NCBI GenBank assembly: GCA_004292955.1
Contig: RDXX01000017.1
Coordinates: forward strand, 1 to 64,000
DNA length: 64,000 nt
Direction of reading: 5' to 3'
Source of the DNA: Oscillatoriales cyanobacterium
GTDB taxonomy: Bacteria > Cyanobacteriota > Cyanobacteriia > Cyanobacteriales > Microcoleaceae
The first letter of the stretch is position 1; each line of letters begins with the position of its first letter. Of the stretch, positions 38,489-47,556 are shown piece after piece. The notes below the pieces were generated by a model. It was not told the origin of the DNA. It made no database searches and saw nothing but the letters and a program-made list of their open reading frames with translations. The position numbers and the translations under genes were made by a program.

Positions 38489-39472
38489 CTACCTCAATAA
38501 AACCAAATTGCCGATCGCACTACCGCTTTCCTGCAATTCATGAGCGGCCGCAATCTCGTCTAAACCAAAGCGCCCAGCAATAACGTGTCGCAAAACTCCA
38601 GCTTTCAGACAAGTCGTAATATCTGCCGCCGCTTGTTGGTGCGCTGCTTTGTCCATAGCATAAACTAGGACGTAATGAACGGTAAGATTTTTGTAAATTA
38701 ACGAGTACACAGGAATTTGAGGCGTTGCATTTGAATCAGAAGCATAGGTGGCGATCGTGCCGTTACGGGCGATCGCTTTGAGATTAATTTCCAGATTTCC
38801 GGCAAAATCAACTTCAATTATGCGATCGACCCCTTTACCGCCCGCAATTTCCTTAATCCGCGCCACCACATCTTCAGCTTTATAATTAACAATATAATCA
38901 GCTCCCGCAGTTTTAGCAATTTCTGCTTTTTCCGCAGAACTTACCGTCGAAATAACCGTCGCGCCACCCCATTTTGCCAATTGGATCGCATAATTACCAA
39001 CAGCGCCCGCCCCGCCCGCAACCAATACAATTTTCCCAGTAACAGCACCATCTTTAAAAACACAATGGTGTGCAGTCATAGCCGGAACTCCCAAACAAGC
39101 ACCCGCTGCAAAATCTGTATTTTCCGGTAGAAAAACCGCTTGTTCGCTGGGAACAACAACATACTCCGCCGCCGTACCAAACTGGCGGGGCAAAGTGGCT
39201 TCATAAATCCAAACACGTTCCCCAATTCGAGACTGTGGCACGCCTTCTCCTGCTGCTTCAATTATGCCCGCACCGTCGTTGTGGGGAATGACTCGCGGGT
39301 ATCGCATTGTGAGTCCGCCCCAACCGCTGCGCTGCTTAACATCGGATGGGTTAATTCCGGATGCGCGTACTTTAACCAGCACATCATTTGCGCCCAATTC
39401 TGGAACATCGATTTCGCCAATTTTGAGGACATCTTTCGCGTTGCCGAGTTGTTCGTAGTAAGCAGCTTTCAC
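38489..39472 (-). CDS. Zinc-independent NADPH:quinone oxidoreductase, MDR superfamily
   Basis: This 327-residue medium-chain dehydrogenase/reductase has an N-terminal GroES-like domain (MKAAYYEQLGNAKDVLKIGE, GINPSDVKQRSG, IPHNDGAGII) and a Rossmann domain (AGGAGAVGNYAIQLAK near 150, AKTAGADYIVNYKAEDV). It lacks the catalytic-zinc Cys/His set of alcohol dehydrogenases, so quinone-oxidoreductase activity on reactive carbonyls or quinones is the family guess. The cytosolic enzyme is complete. It is followed on the same strand, 90 bases away, by an SDR gene across heptamer repeats, so a redox pair is possible. Confidence 0.88.
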   Translation of the reverse strand: MKAAYYEQLGNAKDVLKIGEIDVPELGANDVLVKVRASGINPSDVKQRSGWGGLTMRYPRVIPHNDGAGIIEAAGEGVPQSRIGERVWIYEATLPRQFGTAAEYVVVPSEQAVFLPENTDFAAGACLGVPAMTAHHCVFKDGAVTGKIVLVAGGAGAVGNYAIQLAKWGGATVISTVSSAEKAEIAKTAGADYIVNYKAEDVVARIKEIAGGKGVDRIIEVDFAGNLEINLKAIARNGTIATYASDSNATPQIPVYSLIYKNLTVHYVLVYAMDKAAHQQAAADITTCLKAGVLRHVIAGRFGLDEIAAAHELQESGSAIGNLVLLR

Positions 39473-39619
39473 GGTTTTTTTCTCCTGATGTTTTCAATCT
39501 CGATCGCTCCGCCCCGCGTTACTTTATCACAAATAATTGCTTTAAAGCCGGAACCTTTTTTGGAAGAAATAAAAAAAAATATTCATTACTCCAATCCTCT
39601 TCCTTCCTTTATCAAGTGC

Positions 39620-39656
39620 TGTCAACTGTCAACTGTCAACTGTCAACTGTCAACTG
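39620..39656. repeat. AACTGTC heptamer array before the SDR stop codon
   Basis: About five tandem copies of AACTGTC run from about 39620 to 39656 and end two bases before the SDR stop codon (39659). It is the same array type as at 34351 and 56486. Confidence 0.85.
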
Positions 39657-39658
39657 AA

Positions 39659-40399
39659 TCAAGCACTTCCGCCGTTAACGCGGATATTTTGTCCGGTAAT
39701 CCATCGGGCTTCTTCACTGCACAAAAACGCCGTCACATCGGCAATATCTTCAACTTTTCCGAGTCTTCCGAAAGCAGTCATTTGCGTAAATCTTTGAATT
39801 TGTTCGGGGGTTTTGCCGACAGTGAAAAGTTCTGTATCCGTGGGGCCCGGAGAAATGACATTGACTGTAATTTGCCGATCGCCCAATTCCTTCGCCAGCG
39901 ATCGAGTTAGCTGTTCCACCGCGCCTTTTGTCGCCACGTAAGCCCCGTAAGTTGGCATCATTATCGCCGTTGTCGAACTAGAAAAATTGACAATTCTGCC
40001 TCCATGTGCCATGCGTTTAGCAGCTTCTTGACAAGCAAAAAATGTGCCTTTGACGTTAACTGCAAACAGATTATCAAACTCTGCTTCGGTAACTTCTGCT
40101 ACAGGTTTGTAAAGAATTACTCCCGCATTGTTGACTAAAATATCGACTTGTGAATAGGTTTCGAGAGTGCGATCGAACAAATTGCCAATTTCTGCGGTTT
40201 TGCTGACATCGGCTTGTACGGCTAATGCTGTGCCGCCTGAGAGTGCGATCGCGGATACAACCTCTTGAGCGGCTTCTGTTCCTCTGGCGTAGTTGACGAC
40301 AACCGATGCGCCTTCTTGGGATAATCGGAGGGCGATCGCGCGTCCAATTCCCCGCGATGCACCAGTCACAATTGCAACCTTTCCTGCTAGTGATGCCAT
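39659..40399 (-). CDS. Short-chain dehydrogenase/reductase, FabG-like
   Basis: This 246-residue classical SDR has the NAD(P)-binding TGASRGIGRAIALRL, NNAGV, a catalytic Ser in VNFSSSTTAIM, and YVATKGAVEQL (Tyr and Lys of YxxxK). The C-terminal VISPGPTDTELF and LGKVEDIADVTAFLCSEEARWITGQNIRVNGG are typical. It reduces a ketone or oxidises an alcohol on an unknown substrate; FabG-type or secondary-metabolite oxidoreductases are similar. I chose ATG 40399 because the longer in-frame start adds a sequence (SSINANWG) that does not fit the family. Convergent or divergent partners do not fix the role. Confidence 0.88.
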   Translation of the reverse strand: MASLAGKVAIVTGASRGIGRAIALRLSQEGASVVVNYARGTEAAQEVVSAIALSGGTALAVQADVSKTAEIGNLFDRTLETYSQVDILVNNAGVILYKPVAEVTEAEFDNLFAVNVKGTFFACQEAAKRMAHGGRIVNFSSSTTAIMMPTYGAYVATKGAVEQLTRSLAKELGDRQITVNVISPGPTDTELFTVGKTPEQIQRFTQMTAFGRLGKVEDIADVTAFLCSEEARWITGQNIRVNGGSA

Positions 40400-40480
40400 G
40401 AGATTTACTCCCCAATTAGCGTTGATGCTGCTTCTAAACAATCATACTATTTTTTTAGGAAGCCGATACAGACTGACCTC

Positions 40481-40544
40481 AGAAATCGGGTTTCTGCGGA
40501 GATTTCTCGTAACTCAATTCAAAATTCGTAGAAACCGGGTTTCT
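40481..40544. repeat. Two copies of AGAAACCGGGTTTCT
   Basis: AGAAATCGGGTTTCT at 40481-40495 and AGAAACCGGGTTTCT at 40530-40544 are each near-palindromic and are copies of the motif at 16534. They lie in the divergent promoter region between the SDR and the TPR gene. Confidence 0.6.
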
Positions 40545-40677
40545 AGCCCCCATGCGTAGTTTCAGATTCAGGTACAGAAACAAATTTAAAATCTCAAACA
40601 GTCAGAATATCTGTAGGAATTGCACTTGCTAGCCAACACCTGTGGTAAAGTAAACTCGGCTGTTAAACTAAAAATAT

Positions 40678-41226
40678 ATGACCGTAAATTCCGAGTTAAC
40701 AGAGCAGTATTTGTCAGCGGGCGAGAAACTCCAGCAATCAGGAAAATTTGAGGAGGCGATCGCCCAATACCAAAAAATACTAGCACTCGAACCGGATGTG
40801 GCGGTGGCACGCAGCAAGATAGCCGAAGTTTATTATACGCAACAGAGATATGTAGAGGCGATCGCCCAGTGCTACCAAACCCTGCGCCAGCAACCCAATT
40901 TCGCCCCCGCCTACAAAACTCTCGGGAATATCCTGCAAGCCCAAGGGAAGACAGACGCAGCGGTGCGGGCGTACTCAAAGGCGATCGAATGCGAGCCTAG
41001 ATTTGTCGCAGCCTATGTTAACTTAGGCAGTATGTGTTACAAACAAGGCTTGCTGGATGAAGCGATAACATACTACCAAAAGGCGATCGCCATGCAGCCA
41101 GACTTAGCAGCCGCTTACTGGAACTTAGGCAAAGTATTAGAACAGCAAGGGCGAACCAATGAAGGTTTAATTTATCAACAAAAAGCTTTAAACTTACAGC
41201 CAAATTTAGAAAAACCAGGCACATAA
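40678..41226 (+). CDS. TPR-repeat protein
   Basis: This 182-residue protein consists of about five tetratricopeptide repeats (GEKLQQSGKFEEAIAQYQKI, RYVEAIAQCYQTL, APAYKTLGNILQAQGK, GSMCYKQGLLDEAITYYQKA, YWNLGKVLEQQGR). TPRs form a right-handed helical scaffold for protein-protein contact. There is no signal peptide or membrane helix, so it is probably cytosolic. A start ATG at 40678 follows the divergent promoter region after the repeats. Partners are unknown; the neighbouring DUF3288-like gene, 160 bases downstream, may or may not be co-transcribed. Confidence 0.85.
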   Translation: MTVNSELTEQYLSAGEKLQQSGKFEEAIAQYQKILALEPDVAVARSKIAEVYYTQQRYVEAIAQCYQTLRQQPNFAPAYKTLGNILQAQGKTDAAVRAYSKAIECEPRFVAAYVNLGSMCYKQGLLDEAITYYQKAIAMQPDLAAAYWNLGKVLEQQGRTNEGLIYQQKALNLQPNLEKPGT

Positions 41227-41389
41227 ATCAATAGCCAAAAACGAGCAACAAAACAACTTCTAAATCTCTCTTTTCTCTGACTCTGCGCCCTCTGCGCCCT
41301 CTGCGGTTAAAAAGCATTCTCTTTATTATAAAAATTATAAAATAAGATTGTTCAAGCAAAATTTCAGTAGATATACCAGGACAAACAAT

Positions 41390-41683
41390 ATGGATTTAGA
41401 CACAAAAAATCAAGACCAACAGCACCCGCAATACAAACGCGATCGAGCCACAGTCGATAGTTTATTAGGCAAAGAACCAACCGACAACAATTTATCAGAA
41501 TTAGCAAGATTAATCATTCGCTATAAAGGATTTCCCGGCGCTAGAGATATCCAAGCAGACTTAAAAAAAGCCCTGCAACAATGGAATCATACCGAAGAAA
41601 CTCTGTACGAACAAACCCGCAAAATTCACGCTAATGGTGAAGTTTACAGGAAACAAAAAAGCGATCAAGAAGATTGGGCTTAA
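41390..41683 (+). CDS. DUF3288-family protein
   Basis: This 97-residue protein from ATG 41390 (MDLDTKNQDQQHPQYKRDR) has the sequence style DSLLGKEPTDNNLSELARL, IIRYKGFPGARDIQADLKK and KIHANGEVYRKQ, which matches the DUF3288 family of cyanobacteria as I remember it. The function is unknown. It is soluble, highly charged and helical, with a Lys/Glu-rich tail. A TTG-started extension from 41348 (FKQNFSRYTRTNN) lacks family support. It has no evident operon partner. Confidence 0.8.
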   Translation: MDLDTKNQDQQHPQYKRDRATVDSLLGKEPTDNNLSELARLIIRYKGFPGARDIQADLKKALQQWNHTEETLYEQTRKIHANGEVYRKQKSDQEDWA

Positions 41684-41690
41684 TACAGTC

Positions 41691-41842
41691 TTCAACCCGC
41701 GGAGGCGGGTTTTGTTTGTGTAGACGCGGTTTCAACCGCCGTCTTATCTTAGTCTAGATCCCCCTAAATCCCCCTTAAAAAGGGGGACTTTGAGTGCTTC
41801 TTGTCCCCCCCGACCTAAGGGGGGCTAGGGGGGATCGGGTCT
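41691..41842. repeat. Two dispersed repeat types in tandem
   Basis: 41691-41751 holds CAACCCGCGGAGGCGGGTTTTG and GCGGTTTCAACCGCC, members of the GCGGTTTCAACCGC family. 41756-41842 holds CCCCCTAAATCCCCC-TTAAAAAGGGGGAC and its mirrored partner GACCTAAGGGGGGCTAGGGGGGATC, a common cyanobacterial inverted repeat. Together they fill the convergent gap between the DUF3288 gene and secA and may end both transcripts. Confidence 0.75.
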
Positions 41843-41922
41843 AGTCACAAAACAGCAGTTTATGACTGCGTTTGACGTTTGTTTGGCACCAACGAACATT
41901 GTTGTGTCCCGACAAAATCCCT

Positions 41923-44739
41923 CTAAACCATCTCAGCCGAAACAGGCATTGCAGGCTGCGGCTGGAACTGGAACAGCGAATAAACCACGTTGCGGCGGAT
42001 ATCCGTCATCATGTCCAAAAACAGCTCGTAACCTTCCGTTTTGTACTCGATCAGCGGGTCTTTTTGTCCGTAACCGCGCAATCCCACAGACTCGCGCAAA
42101 GCATCCATTTGCTGCAAGTGTTCCCGCCACAAAGTATCAATTTGCTGCAAGATAAAGAACCGTTCCGCATCTCGCATCAAATCGGCACGGATGGCATTAA
42201 CTTCCGCTTCCTTCATGTCGTAAGCATTGCGGACTTGTTCGTGGAGGAAAGTTTTGATTTCCTCAACTGACAAATCTTCTAATTGATCCGGAGTCATGTC
42301 AGCTAACAGATAAACAAATTCCTTCACCTTGCTGACAAGTTTGTCGAGTTCCCATTCTTCCGAAGGCAAATCGGGATTGATGTATGCTCCCACGATGTCG
42401 TCCATCGTTTGTTCGGCATACTTGATTACCTGTTCCTTCGAGTCCAAACCTTCCAAGACTCGGCGGCGTTCCGCATAGATGGCTCGACGCTGATTGTTCA
42501 TCACTTCGTCGTATTCAAACACCTGTTTGCGGATGTCGTAATAGTAGGTTTCGACTTTTTTCTGAGCGCCTTCGAGCGATCGAGTCAGCATTCCAGATTC
42601 GATCGGCATATCTTCCTCAACACCGAACATTTTCATCAAACTCGACACCCGTTCGCCCCCGAAAATCCTGAGCAAATTGTCTTCCAAACTCAAGAAAAAC
42701 CGCGTAGAACCGGGGTCTCCTTGTCGTCCCGCGCGGCCGCGCAACTGATTGTCAATCCGGCGCGATTCGTGACGTTCAGTACCGATAACGTGCAAGCCAC
42801 CCAACTGCACAACTTCATCGTGTTCGGTGCTGGTAAAGGCATCGTATTCGCTGCGAGTTAGATTGTAAGCTTCCCGCAATTTTTGAATTACGATGTCTTT
42901 GGTGGGCGCTTTTTCCGACGCTACAGCCACGATGTCATCGGCTTGCAATTCCGAGAGCGATCGCTCCCCGTACTCCTTCACCGCCAATTCAACCGACCCT
43001 TTCAGCAGTTGCTCGGCCTCTTTCGATAGCTGTGTCGGGAAAATCTGCGCCGAAGCTTTCCAAGACTTGACTTTTTTAGCAGTTTGACCAAAACCTTGAG
43101 CTGCGGGGCGGCCGCCCATACCGGGCGCTTGTACCAGGGAAAACCCGTCTTCATCATCGGGGCGCACGATCCGGGGCATCAAATACTCGCGCAACTTCAG
43201 GCGTCCCATGTACTCGGAATTACCGCCCAGAATGATGTCGGTACCCCGTCCGGCCATGTTTGTGGCGATCGTCACAGCGCCTTTGCGTCCGGCTTGAGCG
43301 ATAATTTCCGACTCCCGTTCCACATTTTCCGGTTTCGCATTCAGCAAATTGTGAGGAATCTTGAGTTCCCGAAGCAGCCGCGACAGCAACTCGGATTTTT
43401 CCACACTGGTAGTACCCACCAGCACCGGCCTACCAATTTCGTGCATTTCGGCGCATTCTTGGGCGATCGCCTTCCACTTGCCGGCCTCTGCCTTGTAAAC
43501 CATATCCGAAAGGTCGCCACGGCTGGGAATCCGGTTAGTCGGAATCAGCGTCACTTCCAGACTGTAAATCTTCTCAAATTCCGTTTCCTCAGTCTTCGCC
43601 GTCCCAGTCATCCCCGACAGCTTCGGATATAGCAAAAAGAAATTTTGATAAGTAATCGTCGCCAGCGTCTGAGTTTCTGGCTGAATTTCCGCGTGTTCTT
43701 TCGCTTCGATGGCTTGGTGCAAACCGTCACTCCAGCGTCGTCCCGGCATCACCCGCCCTGTAAACTCATCGACAATCACCACTTCGCGATCGAGATTGAC
43801 GATGTAGTTAATATCCTTAATAAACAATTCCTTCGCCTTAATCGCATTAAAAATGTAATGCGCCCAAGGGTCAGCCGGATCGTATAAATCCTTCACTCCC
43901 AACAAATCCTCAGCTTCACCAAACCCTTCATCGGTCAACAGCACATTCCGCGCCTTTTCGTCAACCTCGTAGTGTTCCTCATTTTCCTTTCTCAGGGAAG
44001 CAGCCACCTCAGCCGCCCGGATGTACTTCTCGCTGGGGCGTTCGACTTGGCCGGAAATAATTAGAGGTGTGCGGGCTTCATCAATCAGCACCGAGTCAAC
44101 CTCGTCAATCACGCAGAAATTAAAAGGACGCTGCACCACATCTTCCATGACAGTAGCCATGTTATCGCGCAAATAGTCGAAGCCGACTTCGCTGTTGGTG
44201 GCGTAGGTAATATCGCAGTTATAATTTTTCTTGCGTTCCACCTGATCCATGCCCTGCTGGATCAGTCCCACAGTCAGTCCCAGGAAGCGGTGCACCTGTC
44301 CCATCCATTCCGCGTCCCGCCGTGCGAGATAATCGTTGACGGTGATGATGTGCACGCCTTTGCCGTTGAGGGCGTTGAGGTAAGCCGGCAGTGTAGCTAC
44401 GAGTGTTTTGCCCTCACCGGTTTTCATTTCGGCAATTTGGCCTTTGTGCAGGATGATGCCGCCGAGGAGTTGGACATCAAAGTGGCGCATTCCCAAAACT
44501 CGCTGTCCCGCTTCCCGCACCACTGCAAAAGCTTCGGGCAAGATTTCGTCGAGGATTTCTTTCTCTTCGTTGAGAGATTTAGCTTTGGCCAGACGTTCTT
44601 TAAACTCCGCTGTTTTGCCTCTGAGGGCGTCGTCTGAGAGGGCGCGTAAGTCTTCTTCCAAGATATTGATATCAGCTACCCAAGGCTGAAATTTTCTCAG
44701 TTTGCGAGCGTTGGGGTCGCCGAGTAGATTTTTAAACAT
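41923..44739 (-). CDS. secA: Protein translocase ATPase SecA
   Basis: SecA drives secreted and membrane proteins through SecYEG. The 938-residue protein has nucleotide-binding domain 1 with Walker [15 protein letters not shown] (GEGKT 108-112) and [19 protein letters not shown]. It also has the preprotein cross-linking domain, domain 2 ([22 protein letters not shown]), and a helical scaffold and wing region. An insert near residues 510-590 ([29 protein letters not shown]) is typical of cyanobacterial and plastid SecA. The C-terminus ends without the zinc-binding SecB site, as in cyanobacteria. It is complete, with ATG 44739 as start. Neighbours are unrelated. Confidence 0.97.
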   Translation of the reverse strand: MFKNLLGDPNARKLRKFQPWVADINILEEDLRALSDDALRGKTAEFKERLAKAKSLNEEKEILDEILPEAFAVVREAGQRVLGMRHFDVQLLGGIILHKGQIAEMKTGEGKTLVATLPAYLNALNGKGVHIITVNDYLARRDAEWMGQVHRFLGLTVGLIQQGMDQVERKKNYNCDITYATNSEVGFDYLRDNMATVMEDVVQRPFNFCVIDEVDSVLIDEARTPLIISGQVERPSEKYIRAAEVAASLRKENEEHYEVDEKARNVLLTDEGFGEAEDLLGVKDLYDPADPWAHYIFNAIKAKELFIKDINYIVNLDREVVIVDEFTGRVMPGRRWSDGLHQAIEAKEHAEIQPETQTLATITYQNFFLLYPKLSGMTGTAKTEETEFEKIYSLEVTLIPTNRIPSRGDLSDMVYKAEAGKWKAIAQECAEMHEIGRPVLVGTTSVEKSELLSRLLRELKIPHNLLNAKPENVERESEIIAQAGRKGAVTIATNMAGRGTDIILGGNSEYMGRLKLREYLMPRIVRPDDEDGFSLVQAPGMGGRPAAQGFGQTAKKVKSWKASAQIFPTQLSKEAEQLLKGSVELAVKEYGERSLSELQADDIVAVASEKAPTKDIVIQKLREAYNLTRSEYDAFTSTEHDEVVQLGGLHVIGTERHESRRIDNQLRGRAGRQGDPGSTRFFLSLEDNLLRIFGGERVSSLMKMFGVEEDMPIESGMLTRSLEGAQKKVETYYYDIRKQVFEYDEVMNNQRRAIYAERRRVLEGLDSKEQVIKYAEQTMDDIVGAYINPDLPSEEWELDKLVSKVKEFVYLLADMTPDQLEDLSVEEIKTFLHEQVRNAYDMKEAEVNAIRADLMRDAERFFILQQIDTLWREHLQQMDALRESVGLRGYGQKDPLIEYKTEGYELFLDMMTDIRRNVVYSLFQFQPQPAMPVSAEMV

Positions 44740-45014
44740 GGCAGGAGAGGCAGATTTTTAATAATTTAGCTAGTAGCTTGCAGAATTAGGGGCTGTAGTG
44801 TCAGCCACAACGTTTACCTTCCCCGATTGTAGCAACCATTGGCTCGCTCTGGAGTCGAAGGAGTCGTTGCGGGCGATCGAGCGATTTTAGATTTTAGATT
44901 TTGGATGTGGGATGGAAGAATTGACTTTTCTTGTCCCCCCTCATTCAGCCGAGATTTTCCTAGGGGCTAAGCATTTAGGCGACAATGTGCCTGTGTTATA
45001 GAGTTGCCGGATCA
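44740..45014. other. Gene-free gap between secA and the CoiA-like gene
   Basis: This 275-base gap shows no gene. It contains a short GATTTTAGATTTTAGATTTTGG heptamer array near 44882 and GC-rich stretches. It probably carries the secA promoter and the end of the CoiA-like transcript. Confidence 0.4.
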
Positions 45015-45788
45015 TCATTTCCACCAAGCAGCGTGCTTATCAGTCAAGATTTTGCAGTTAGGGACAGAAATATCTCCCCCTTCCCAACCTTGTCGGCTCG
45101 TGGCTTGAAACTCTTGCAAGATATTTAGAGTAAGACCATGATTAGGCGTGCGATACCTTTTTGACCTTTTGAAGTAACCACCTGCGGACATTTCGTCACC
45201 ATCTGAACTATACCAGCTTGATTCCTCTACCCAGAGTTGATACTCGTCAAAGTGAACAGCCGCTACGTTCAGACCATGAAGCCAGTAGTAAACCCGACCA
45301 TAATAGGCAGTGTGTAACCATTTTTCCCACTGCTTTGGTGCATACCTTTCAGCTTCGAGAGCGTCGCCGAAAACTGGCAGCCAAAGAACATAGATGCCTA
45401 AGCGATTATATTCTTTCGTCCGATAAATTATTTTGCTCATGGTCAAGCTGCTAACCTGAACCTCGATAGCAACCTTGACCGCGTAGCTCTCAAAGTAAAT
45501 GTCAGGAACAACCTTACCTAAATCTTTTTCCAACTCGCAAGCAATCACGCTTTTATCTTGATTCAAGCAGTCGAAAATAGTCTGCTTGCATACCCGATGC
45601 AACTCAGATTCACCTTGCCCATACTGACAAACCACCGGAGGCTTGTGAGCAAAATGATGCACCTTGACCAGACCTTTGCGGAGAATAGTTTCACTCTGGC
45701 ATTTGGGACAGAAGAAGGAACCATCCTGCTTTTGCGAATCTCGCGCCACAACTTTTTGCCCGTCGCTAGATCGAATCGAAGTAATCAT
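45015..45788 (-). CDS. CoiA-like competence-type nuclease
   Basis: This 257-residue protein resembles CoiA, a protein needed for DNA processing in natural competence of Gram-positive bacteria. Its N-terminus has a zinc-ribbon CPKC (27-30) and HHFAHKP (44-50) characteristic of the family. Then comes ELHRVCKQTIFDCL (helix) and a PD-(D/E)xK nuclease core with VVPDIYFES (D96) and KVAIEVQVSSL (E109, Q111 in the usual K position). The C-terminal half is rich in Tyr/Trp (ERYAPKQWEKWLHTAYYG). Cyanobacteria take up DNA by type IV pili, so a role in DNA uptake or recombination is plausible but not shown. It is probably co-transcribed with the small ORF 32 bases upstream. Confidence 0.75.
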   Translation of the reverse strand: MITSIRSSDGQKVVARDSQKQDGSFFCPKCQSETILRKGLVKVHHFAHKPPVVCQYGQGESELHRVCKQTIFDCLNQDKSVIACELEKDLGKVVPDIYFESYAVKVAIEVQVSSLTMSKIIYRTKEYNRLGIYVLWLPVFGDALEAERYAPKQWEKWLHTAYYGRVYYWLHGLNVAAVHFDEYQLWVEESSWYSSDGDEMSAGGYFKRSKRYRTPNHGLTLNILQEFQATSRQGWEGGDISVPNCKILTDKHAAWWK

Positions 45789-45820
45789 CTCGTTTAGGTT
45801 GAAAAGAATATCGCCTACTA

Positions 45821-46039
45821 TTAAACATTTTGAGCTTGTTTATGTTCGGTTTCTAGTAACTGCATCAATTGCTCTGCTGCACTATTAGAAGTATGCACGG
45901 AATACATAATTTCAGCAGATTCATTGCCCATGACAATTCCTTCTTCTTTTGCCAATTCTGCTATTAAAAACAGCATCATCTGAAATTTATCAGTACGGGA
46001 CAATTGCTGAAGTTGGGTTAACAATTCAAGATTTGACAT
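45821..46039 (-). CDS. Small helical protein upstream of the CoiA-like gene
   Basis: From ATG 46039 this 72-residue protein reads MSNLELLTQLQQLSRTDKFQ with MMLFLIAELAKEEGI next and a C-terminal AAEQLMQLLETEH. It is similar in style to small cyanobacterial proteins found beside toxin or nuclease genes; I cannot name the family. Alternative in-frame starts lie at 46066 (MEKRIQW) and 46231, the last inside a repeat. The 32-base gap to the CoiA-like gene suggests one transcript. It could be a regulator or antitoxin-like partner, but nothing visible proves it. Confidence 0.5.
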   Translation of the reverse strand: MSNLELLTQLQQLSRTDKFQMMLFLIAELAKEEGIVMGNESAEIMYSVHTSNSAAEQLMQLLETEHKQAQNV

Positions 46040-46125
46040 AAAACGCCATTGAATTCGTTTTTCCATTTTACCACGATCTTGAGATTTAAACCGCTCCAAA
46101 ACAGTAGTGTCAATCTCTAATTCCT

Positions 46126-46190
46126 GAACAGGCAAGATGCCTGTTCCACAAAGAATGAATTTGATTGTGGAACAGGCATCTTGCCTGTTC
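46126..46190. repeat. Perfect 24-base inverted repeat (AGGCAAGATGCCTGTTCC type)
   Basis: The arms at 46126-46149 and 46167-46190 are perfect inverted copies with 17 bases between. Each arm is itself partly palindromic (AGGCAAGATGCCT). This is a common dispersed repeat in cyanobacteria. It lies between rnz and the small ORF and extends into the alternative long reading frame of the latter. Confidence 0.85.
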
Positions 46191-46220
46191 TTGAGAATGG
46201 TGTAAGATGTGAGATTAACC

Positions 46221-47159
46221 CTACTCTTCAACAGGCCGGGGCACTTCGTAAGTCAGGAAGTCATAGGCCATTTTTGTATTCGGAAAAATAGCCTGGGCTT
46301 CTTTGAGCAAGTCATCGAGGACGATCGCATTTCCCGGAGCGTAACGCGGGCTAAAATGCGTCATGATCAACTGTTTCGCCCCAGCGAGCAAAGCTACTTG
46401 AGCCGCCATTGTCGAGGTTGAGTGCAGGCGATCGAAGGCCATTTGAGCATCTTGATGGGCAAAAGTCGCTTCATGTACCAACAAATCCGCATCCTTTGCC
46501 AATTCCACCGCGCTGTCACAAAAAACCGTGTCAGTACAGTAAACAAACTTTCGCCCGACTTGATCCGGGCCACAAAAATCAGTACCTTTAAACTCCCGCC
46601 CATCTGATAATTTGACCGTCTTTCCTTGTTTTAATTCACCATAAACTGGCCCCGATGGAATCCCTACAGCCTTCGCTTTTTCGACATCAAAGTGTCCCGG
46701 ACGGTCTTTCTCAGTGATGCGATAACCAAAAGCAGTAACTCGATGCTTTAAAGGAGCGCAACTCACAATATATTCGTCATCTTCATAGACAACTCCCTCG
46801 TGACTTTTGTGTACCTTCACAGGGTAAGAAAAATGAGTTTGAGAATAGCGAACGCCAGCTTGCAAATATTCTTCAAGTCCTGGAGGCCCGTAAAGATCGA
46901 TGCGCTTGACATTCCCCGCCAAACCGCAGCTAGCCAGCAAGCCCATTAAGCCGAAAATGTGGTCGCCGTGCAGGTGAGTGATGAAAATCCGGCTCAGTTG
47001 GCTCACTTTGAGCTCGCTACGGAGGAATTGGTGCTGGGTTCCTTCGCCGCAGTCAAACAGCCAGAGTTCGGCTCGCTGGGGCAAGCGGAGGGCGATGCTG
47101 GATACGTTGCGCGATCGCGTGGGGACGCCGGAGCTAGTTCCGAGAAATGTAATCTGCAA
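46221..47159 (-). CDS. rnz: Ribonuclease Z
   Basis: RNase Z cuts the 3' trailer of tRNA precursors. The 312-residue metallo-beta-lactamase protein has the zinc motif HLHGDH (62/64/66/67) in [16 protein letters not shown], then [26 protein letters not shown], and MTHFSPRY near the end. The exosite flexible arm and length fit the short (bacterial) form. Start ATG 47159 gives [15 protein letters not shown], typical for the family. It sits in a minus-strand series with the small ORF and CoiA-like genes after a repeat; whether these share a transcript is uncertain. Confidence 0.96.
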   Translation of the reverse strand: MQITFLGTSSGVPTRSRNVSSIALRLPQRAELWLFDCGEGTQHQFLRSELKVSQLSRIFITHLHGDHIFGLMGLLASCGLAGNVKRIDLYGPPGLEEYLQAGVRYSQTHFSYPVKVHKSHEGVVYEDDEYIVSCAPLKHRVTAFGYRITEKDRPGHFDVEKAKAVGIPSGPVYGELKQGKTVKLSDGREFKGTDFCGPDQVGRKFVYCTDTVFCDSAVELAKDADLLVHEATFAHQDAQMAFDRLHSTSTMAAQVALLAGAKQLIMTHFSPRYAPGNAIVLDDLLKEAQAIFPNTKMAYDFLTYEVPRPVEE

Positions 47160-47556
47160 GAGTTAAATCACCTCAATTAAATGTTAAAAAATATGTTACA
47201 AATATCCAGAGTGCGGCGAATCCGACATAAAGGAAATATTCGCAGGCAGGAACCGGGATAAATCGCTGTTGCTGCCAGGATCTAGTCGCTCCAATCATTT
47301 TTGACGCACAAAGTGCCAAACCCAATTCTGGGTGCATCTGGTTTTTGAAGAGGGCGAAGCATGACCGTATATGAGTTATTAGTTATAATCCCATATTGAC
47401 TGCGGTCATGCTTCGCCCCTACAGATATATTTGCTTGCATTGAGATGCACCCCCAATTCTAACGTTTTCTTTCTGCCGTTCTCCTTCCTTTTTCCCGAAC
47501 CTTCCCGAACTCTTAAAAATTCTCAAACTCATACAGCACAGGAGGAAAATTTTAAA
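47160..47556. other. Gap upstream of the SpoIID gene with a nested inverted repeat
   Basis: There are 397 bases without a supported gene. The main structure is the nested inverted repeat at 47330-47452. The last bases hold a strong Shine-Dalgarno GGAGG at 47541-47545 for the SpoIID gene. I see no clear -10/-35 pair. Confidence 0.55.
47330..47452. repeat. Nested inverted repeat (MITE-like) with outer GGGTGCATCT arms
   Basis: The outer arms GGGTGCATCT (47330-47339) and AGATGCACCC (47443-47452) are perfect. The inner arms GGGCGAAGCATGACCG (47352-47367) and CGGTCATGCTTCGCCC (47403-47418) are also perfect. There is no coding capacity. It has a similar nested layout to the element at 7533, with unrelated sequence. 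Confidence 0.75.
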
